From JBFLYC01 sp040756735 (lineage in GTDB: Bacteria > Bacillota > DSM-16504 > Desulfitibacterales > Desulfitibacteraceae): 52,019 nt of DNA. Made by a program: the position numbers and the translations under genes. Every line of letters begins with the position of its first letter. Position 1 is the first letter of the stretch. This document shows positions 46,833 to 52,019 of this stretch, in pieces. The DNA lies in contig JBFLYC010000028.1 of assembly GCA_040756735.1 (NCBI GenBank), positions 1-52,019 on the forward strand. The letters are read 5' to 3'. The notes under the pieces are model-generated. The model made no database searches and was not told the origin of the DNA. It saw only the letters and a list, made by a program, of their open reading frames with translations.

Positions 46833-46858
46833 AAAGCACTTCAAATGAAGTGCTTTTT
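46833..46858 (+). terminator. Intrinsic terminator
   Basis: AAAGCACTT-CAAATG-AAGTGCTTT followed by TTATAA. AAGGAGGG and a mini-frame (ATG 46817, 18 codons) overlap it; probably the relic of the start of an inserted element rather than a gene. Confidence 0.75.
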
Positions 46859-46871
46859 ATAAGCCATGGGT

Positions 46872-46950
46872 AAGCCATGGGGACGGTTCCATCGTCTTTC
46901 CTTCGGACCTTCGCTGCGCTACGGTCATGCTCGAACCGTCCCGATGGCTT
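46872..46950. repeat. Long imperfect hairpin with GGGGACGGTTC arms
   Basis: AAGCCATGGGGACGGTTC at 46872-46889 pairs with GAACCGTCCCGATGGCTT at 46933-46950 (17 of 18 positions). The interior has CCTTCGG and TCGCTGCGCTACGG. The arm sequence differs from the GGGGACACACC family and resembles REP-like elements flanking IS200/REP-type transposases in related bacteria. Confidence 0.7.
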
Positions 46951-47015
46951 AGCTAATAGCTAAATTTCGCTGTAGTATTAGTAATATTTACTGTATTAAC
47001 AGCGATGGATAGTTA

Positions 47016-48617
47016 CTACTGGCTTTCAGTTTTACTGCCACAGCTTTCTATTGATGTGGGATGGCAGACTTCAGCTTCATCTTTGGAAGAAACAGCAGTA
47101 AACAGTGTAGCGCCCATTTCCTGTGAAAAGGCCTTATATAGGGAGTACATCATAAAAAGCATAACTATCATGAAGGGGAAAGCGGCCGCAATAGATGCCG
47201 TCTGCAGAGCACCCAATCCCCCAGCCAATAACAAAACTGCAGCAATAGCGCCCTTAATGGCACCCCAAATAATTTTAATCTCTCCGCTTGGATTTTGCTC
47301 ACCACCTGAGGTCAACATGGCGCTTACATACGTTGCAGAGTCAGCAGAGGTGATAAAATAGGTTGCAATCATTATGGTAGCAAGGAAGGAAAACAAATCC
47401 ACTGCAGGGAAGTGCTGTAATGTTACAAAGAAAGCAGATGAAACATTGGCAAATACTGCTTCAGTGATTCCCCCATCTTTAAACAAATCTAAATATAGAG
47501 CAGAACCGCCAAAGGAACTCAGCCAGATAAAGGACATGGTTACAGGAGCAATCAATACTCCCAGAACTACTTCCCTTACAGTACGTCCCCTGGAAATACG
47601 GGCAATAAAACCACCGCAGAAAGGACCCCAGGCAATCCACCAAGCCCAGTAAAACACAGTCCAAGAACCCATCCATTCATAGCCTGTATGCTCTGCTACG
47701 CTCCTGTATGGATCTGAAAATAAACTCATCCAAGTAATATTCTGCAGATAGTAACCAGTTGTGGTGACAAAAGTGTTGAGGATAAACTTGGCAGGACCTG
47801 CCAGCAGGAAGAAAGCTATGAAGATGAAAGACAAAGTCATATTAATATAACTTAAATACTTAATCCCCCTGTTGATACCTGTTACAACAGATATTGTAAA
47901 GAGAATTGTTATGCCTAAAATTACCAGCATGGTTACTGCTATTTCATTGGGAACGCCGTAGTTAAAGTTTAACCCAGTGGTAATCTGTGTTGCACCTAAT
48001 CCCAAGGATGTAGCAACACCAAAAATGGTGGCGAATACTGCTAAAATGTCTATGGCCTTCCCAAGTGTACCCCTGGTACCATTTTCGCCTAAAATAGGCA
48101 CAAAGGCCGAACTTATCAAGAAGGGGTAGCCTTTTCTGTAAACAAAGTAGGCCAAAGCTAAACCCACAACTGTATAGACTGCCCATGGGTGAAGTCCCCA
48201 GTGGAAGAAGGTGTATCTCATAGCTTCTTCCGCAGCTGCAGCACTACCGGGTTCTGCAAAGGGAGGACCTCCAAAGTGGTACATAGGTTCAGCTATGCTC
48301 CAAAATACTAGACCAATACCCATACTTGCGCTAAAGAGCATGAAAAACCAAGTTAATGTTGAGTATTCAGGCTTTTCATCGTCTTTGCCAAGTCTTATCT
48401 TACCGAACCTACTAAAGGCAACAACTATACAAAAGACCAAAAATAATGTCATACTGAGCAGATACGACCATCCAAAGTAGGAGGTCAGGAAACCAAGAAC
48501 TGCATTAAAAACTCCTCCAGCCTGCTCAGGCATCATTACAGTCCATAACACAAAGATTATCGCGATGACTACAGAAACCCAAAATATTTCCCTGTCAACC
48601 TTTTTCAGAAAACCCAT
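47016..48617 (-). CDS. BCCT-family quaternary amine transporter
   Basis: A 533-aa, 12-TM carrier of the betaine/carnitine/choline family. SASMGIGLVFWSIAEPMYHF is the conserved GMGIGLLFWGVAEP-type motif; the aromatic substrate box is WTVFYWAWWIAWGPFCGGFIARISRGRTVRE; FHWGLHPWAVY is also typical. It imports glycine betaine, carnitine or a similar quaternary amine with Na+ or H+, or exchanges it for the demethylated product. It is 247 bp behind an MttB-family methyltransferase in the same direction, so it probably feeds that enzyme. GGAGGTG precedes ATG. 48618-48864 shows no further gene. Confidence 0.92.
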   Translation of the reverse strand: MGFLKKVDREIFWVSVVIAIIFVLWTVMMPEQAGGVFNAVLGFLTSYFGWSYLLSMTLFLVFCIVVAFSRFGKIRLGKDDEKPEYSTLTWFFMLFSASMGIGLVFWSIAEPMYHFGGPPFAEPGSAAAAEEAMRYTFFHWGLHPWAVYTVVGLALAYFVYRKGYPFLISSAFVPILGENGTRGTLGKAIDILAVFATIFGVATSLGLGATQITTGLNFNYGVPNEIAVTMLVILGITILFTISVVTGINRGIKYLSYINMTLSFIFIAFFLLAGPAKFILNTFVTTTGYYLQNITWMSLFSDPYRSVAEHTGYEWMGSWTVFYWAWWIAWGPFCGGFIARISRGRTVREVVLGVLIAPVTMSFIWLSSFGGSALYLDLFKDGGITEAVFANVSSAFFVTLQHFPAVDLFSFLATIMIATYFITSADSATYVSAMLTSGGEQNPSGEIKIIWGAIKGAIAAVLLLAGGLGALQTASIAAAFPFMIVMLFMMYSLYKAFSQEMGATLFTAVSSKDEAEVCHPTSIESCGSKTESQ

Positions 48618-48864
48618 TATTACACCTCCATAGTTTTTTTACTTTTTGAACAACAATCCAACAAATGAACCCAAACAAAAAACTTCATAACCACAATTTA
48701 CCTATCCACATCTTCCTTTAGAAGACCGCCACCCCCTTTTAGTCAAACAATTATGCCTTGTCACTCTAATGAAAAAATTCTTAATCTTTTGCATTTAATT
48801 AATCAGGCATATTACAGAAAGCCCAAAACATGCACTTCAAGTGACAGTATTTGGCAACTCATCT

Positions 48865-50271
48865 TTACTTGCTAAGTTTATCCAATAACTGCCGCTCAAT
48901 ATCTTTATCAAGTCCAGGTTCTACATATTCTTCAAGCCTATCCTTGACCAACTGGGCAGCCCTAGCGTACATATCCAGCCCTCCTGCATTATTAAAGTGA
49001 TCAAAGGTCCCCCTATCACATAACCTGGGATCCCAGAATTCTTTCTTAAACCAGTTGTAAGTATGCATTTTATCCAGGAAATGACTTCCGGGACCTACTT
49101 CATAGATGACATCCTTGCCAAGAGTATCAGGTTCTATCTGCATACCCTTTTTGATGCGCCTTACCATTGAACAGATTTCATCATCGATCAAAAATTTTTC
49201 GTAAGAAAAGGTCATGTAGTACTCCAAAATACCTGCAGCATGCAGAACTACATTGACCCCACTGTAGACAGCATTAAGAAGGTGCATCATGGATTCTAAG
49301 CCTGCCTGGGCATCTGGAAGCTTGCTGTCGGTTAGCGCCCCTCCTCCCCTGCAGGGCAGTTTGTAATGCCTGGCCAACTGTGCCGAAGCTGCAATAATGA
49401 GAGCTGCTTCAGGTGCGCCAATAGTCAAAGAACCATAACGCATCTCTGTAATGGATGAAGCCGCTCCATATACAACAGGAGTTGCTGGATTAATTAGCTG
49501 GCAGAGGGTAATTCCTGCCAACACCTCAACATTTTGCATGGTTAAAGTTGCCGCAAGGGTAGCCGGCGAGGTGGAGCCCGCCATGCCCAGGGAAGCCACA
49601 ATTACAGGTTGAGCATTTTTGGCATACTCCATCATGGCCCCAAGCATCCTATCGTCATAGATAAGGGGAGTCAGAGAGTTAATCAAAGTTAACATTACAG
49701 GGTTTTTTCTGATAAACTCCGTACCATGAAGAATCCTTGCAACTTCGAGGGTATCCTTTGCCTTTTCACTGCCTGCAGAACTACCCATGAAAACTTTATC
49801 AGAGCACTTGATACAGGCGTACAGCATTTGCAGATGCCTGATTTCATCAGGAATATCATTTGGCTCTACCAATACCCCCCCTGTAAGGTCCATGTTCTGG
49901 CTAAGATAGGCAAGTTTAACTAGATTAACATAATCACTGATTTTAGCTTTCCTTCGCCCGCTTTCCCTGTCAGCAACAAAGGGAGCGCCGTATGCAGGAA
50001 TAAATATAATATCATCCCCGCCAATCTGTACATTTCTTGCAGGATTACGGGCATATACTGTAAATGCTGCAGGAGCATCTCCTAGAGCCTTTTCAACAAC
50101 ATTTTCAGGTATATATACCTTCCAGCCATCTGTCTTACACCCTGCCCTTTGAAATACTTCAATAGCCGGCGCATAATGGAATTCCACCCCGACATTCTCT
50201 AAGATATCCAAAGTTAGAGAATGGATGTTTTCTACATCTTTTGGTGTCAAGGGGTTAAGATAATTAAACAC
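48865..50271 (-). CDS. MttB-family (non-pyrrolysine) corrinoid methyltransferase
   Basis: A 468-aa protein of the trimethylamine methyltransferase superfamily. The start FNYLNPLTPKDVENIHSLTL, then VGVEFHYAPAIEVFQRAGCK, PAYGAPFVADRESGRR, the GSSAGSEKAKDTLEVAR region and CRGGGALTDSKLPDAQAGLE match MttB homologues. No in-frame TAG exists, so it lacks pyrrolysine and should demethylate a quaternary amine (as MtgB for glycine betaine), passing the methyl to a corrinoid protein not in this window. GTG 50271 with AAGGGGGAAA is chosen; the longer frame is open only because it runs into the repeat array. The BCCT transporter follows. Confidence 0.9.
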   Translation of the reverse strand: MFNYLNPLTPKDVENIHSLTLDILENVGVEFHYAPAIEVFQRAGCKTDGWKVYIPENVVEKALGDAPAAFTVYARNPARNVQIGGDDIIFIPAYGAPFVADRESGRRKAKISDYVNLVKLAYLSQNMDLTGGVLVEPNDIPDEIRHLQMLYACIKCSDKVFMGSSAGSEKAKDTLEVARILHGTEFIRKNPVMLTLINSLTPLIYDDRMLGAMMEYAKNAQPVIVASLGMAGSTSPATLAATLTMQNVEVLAGITLCQLINPATPVVYGAASSITEMRYGSLTIGAPEAALIIAASAQLARHYKLPCRGGGALTDSKLPDAQAGLESMMHLLNAVYSGVNVVLHAAGILEYYMTFSYEKFLIDDEICSMVRRIKKGMQIEPDTLGKDVIYEVGPGSHFLDKMHTYNWFKKEFWDPRLCDRGTFDHFNNAGGLDMYARAAQLVKDRLEEYVEPGLDKDIERQLLDKLSK

Positions 50272-50292
50272 TAGATTTCCCCCTTTCCTTAT

Positions 50293-50600
50293 TTGATGTG
50301 TCCCCTGACTTACGTTGGGGACATTCATAAGTTGGGGACATTCCTCCGAAGGTGGTGTGTCCCCTTACCTTGAACCCAAGAGTTTACGAGACAAGGGAGG
50401 TGTGTCCCCTTACTTACGTTGGGGACATTCATAAGTTGGGGACATTCCTCCGAAGGTGGTGTGTCCCCTTACCTTGAACCCAAGAGTTTACGAGACAAGG
50501 GAGGTGTGTCCCCTGATTTACGTTGGGGACATTCATAAGTTGGGGACATTCCTCCGAAGGTGGTGTGTCCCCTCACCTTGAACCCAAGAGTTTACGAGAG
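50293..50600 (-). repeat. Three-copy tandem array of the GGGGACA repeat, 104-bp period
   Basis: TACGTTGGGGACATTCATAA recurs at 50311, 50415 and 50519. Each unit contains CCTCCGAAGG, GTGTGTCCCC and CTTGAACCCAAGAGTTTACG. It is the reverse complement of the 3333-3640 array, with the same unit order and nearly the same sequence. It occupies the region where the promoter of the MttB gene should be. 50600-50781 holds no gene; it is probably the terminal part of the adjoining IS. Confidence 0.95.
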
Positions 50601-50781
50601 TAATCTCGGAAACTAATTTCCAGTAGACCAGAAAAATATTTTATCAAAAAAAAGAGGCGGCGCTTCCAAAGAAAAAGTGTCACCAGATGAGAAGCAACAC
50701 AAAATATCTAAAAAAGCGCATAGCAAACAAGCCTATCAAAATAGACTTTAAAAAACTTGCAAACAGGCCACTAATATAAAA

Positions 50782-52019
50782 CTAGGCAGCCCTTTGAACT
50801 AAATCTTCAAGGATTGAAACGAAATTGAAATTAGACATTTTAAGCCTAGCATCAAGGTGAATGTTGATGGAATGGATAGTAGTCCAAAAGTTAAGTCGTT
50901 TTTTACCCCTGGCCCGAGCCTCTTCCAAGCCATAATCAACAAGAACCCTTTTGTTGACACGCTCAACAGAAGTACGATTTTTCATTTCCTGTTTCCACTC
51001 ATCACTACCACGAGGAACAGGAGTAAAAATACGTAAATCCCATGAAGGTTTAGTATAAACCGTTCTACCATAAGCAGAAAGAGAACACTTATCCTTGCAG
51101 GAACAAGCTTCTACTTTTCCAAGGACAAGGGGGCAACGCCATTTAATTCTGCAGCGGTCATTTTGGAACCCCCAATTAACCATTGGAAAGCCAGCCATGC
51201 AAATAGGGATGCCATTAACATCAACATTTATCGGAGGAGGAAACTTAAAATTACCCTTATTAGTCTCATTTAAAGGTATAAAAGGTTTTATCCCCCAAGC
51301 ATGAAGCAACTGGTAAGTAGCATAATTATCATGAGCAGCATCACCAAAAAAACGTTCAAAAGTGAAGTTAGGATATATCATTTTAGCCTCAGCCAGAGCA
51401 ACAATAGCAGAGACACCATCATATCGCTGAGCCTGAACAAAGCGAAGATAAATAGGAAGATCAGCCTTTAAATCCTGATTATAAACAGATAAAAAATAAG
51501 CAGTATGGCCATAAAACCATTGTTCATGATAACTATCCCAACCCCAGCGGGCCTGTGGATCAGAAAACCTGCGGTGGCAGTCGCAATTAAAAATACCATT
51601 AGACTTGCAATCACAAACCTTAACACCATAAGGGCTGCCACCAGAATTAACACAAGTACCATCACCAGAAATAGCAAGCTTATCAGTATCACCTAAAAGA
51701 CCAGCATCAGCAGAAGGTCTAACACCAACTTCGGCAAAGATTTGTTGAAGCAACCTTTCAGGTCTGTTCTCAAACGATTTGCCTGCTAAGGCCAGATCAA
51801 CAAATTTTTGAATAATACCAGGGTGACGTGGTGGTTGCTTCTGGTTCTTGCCAAGCTTCTTACGAGGCTTGCACCGGAAAGGTTTAGGAGAATCCTTTTT
51901 GGCTTTGGAAACCTGGGGGTTCTCCAACCACAACCGGTTTAAAAAGTCGTAATGATTACCAACATCAGGCACATCTGAAGAAGAAACGCCAATCATAGCA
52001 CAAAGAAGAGAATCAGCTT
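50782..52019 (-). mobile_element. IS transposase (DDE type), 5' end outside the window
   Basis: At least 412 codons, open to the window edge (upstream codons before ATG 51996 read ADSLLCA, so the protein starts outside). NHYDFLNRLW is the usual N-terminal region of DDE transposases. KLAISGDGTCVNSGGSPYG is the first catalytic Asp region; FYGHTAYFLSVYN, PNFTFERFFGDAAHDNYATY the second; C-terminal NKRVLVDYGLEEARARGKKR carries the glutamate region. CDCKSNGIFNCDCHR and ACSCKDKC are cysteine clusters, possibly zinc binding. It is apparently intact over the visible part. The IS group was not fixed, and terminal repeats were not identified. Confidence 0.8.

Noticed and set aside
46817..46873. 18-codon frame with good SD (MPPKNKST...)
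   Set aside because: It runs through a terminator hairpin and stops in a repeat. It is more likely a relic of an inserted element.

Overview
The window looks like a chromosomal segment of an anaerobic, spore-forming, low-to-mid GC Firmicute of the class Clostridia (Peptococcaceae/Dethiobacter/Syntrophomonas-like lifestyle; the genus cannot be fixed from the sequence). The grounds are spore coat (CotF-like), SPOCS/LysM and Spo0E-like proteins, a T-box leader, strong GGAGG ribosome sites, reverse rubrerythrin, FixABCX, a non-pyrrolysine MttB-family methyltransferase and an hgcAB pair.

Layout. 1-3.6 kb: spore-coat-type small proteins and an aminotransferase. 3.8-6.3 kb: two MFS exporters. 6.5-9.7 kb: paaK-ACT-paaK aryl-CoA ligase cluster. 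9.8-17.0 kb: a minus-strand amino-acid-linked block. A T-box leader with two antiterminator/terminator modules precedes a fused TRAP permease, a TAXI binding lipoprotein and prephenate dehydratase. After these come a 35-aa symporter accessory protein and a decayed sodium:solute symporter. 17.2-18.6 kb: agrB plus a 43-aa cyclic-lactone autoinducer precursor, flanked by two broken membrane genes. 18.6-21.1 kb: GMC oxidoreductase, gluconate-2-dehydrogenase-subunit-3-like protein and a membrane protein. 21.4-21.9 kb: tRNA-Met and tRNA-Trp, with integrase and Xre-regulator remnants. 22-25.7 kb: diguanylate cyclase, DUF1540 protein, glucan phosphorylase with a hairpin between its SD and start, and rubrerythrin.

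25.8-27.7 kb is the most notable block: arsR-hgcA-hgcB, the mercury-methylation gene pair under an ArsR-type regulator. The last transmembrane helix of HgcA is out of frame in this sequence. It is followed by an Lgt remnant, an L,D-transpeptidase, an FMN-binding glutamate-synthase-like protein, intact lgt, a Spo0E-like gene and fixABCX (electron bifurcation). 36.5-39.3 kb: SPOCS/LysM and CAP-domain envelope proteins. 39.6-42.6 kb: a TyrR-like sigma-54 activator next to a -24/-12 promoter and methionine gamma-lyase. 42.7-46.7 kb: glycosyltransferase, trypsin-like protease, two unknown genes and a ferritin-like protein. 47-50.3 kb: BCCT transporter and MttB-family methyltransferase (quaternary amine demethylation). 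The window ends inside a transposase.

A dispersed repeat family with GGGGACA...TGTCCCC arms occurs at nine or more places, mostly directly after stop codons. In places it supplies the stop codon or the last residues of proteins, and it is tandemly expanded at 3.3, 45.0 and 50.3 kb. Several genes carry frameshifts or nonsense codons (symporter, agr-flanking genes, spo0E, hgcA 3' end), so either gene decay or residual sequence error must be kept in mind.
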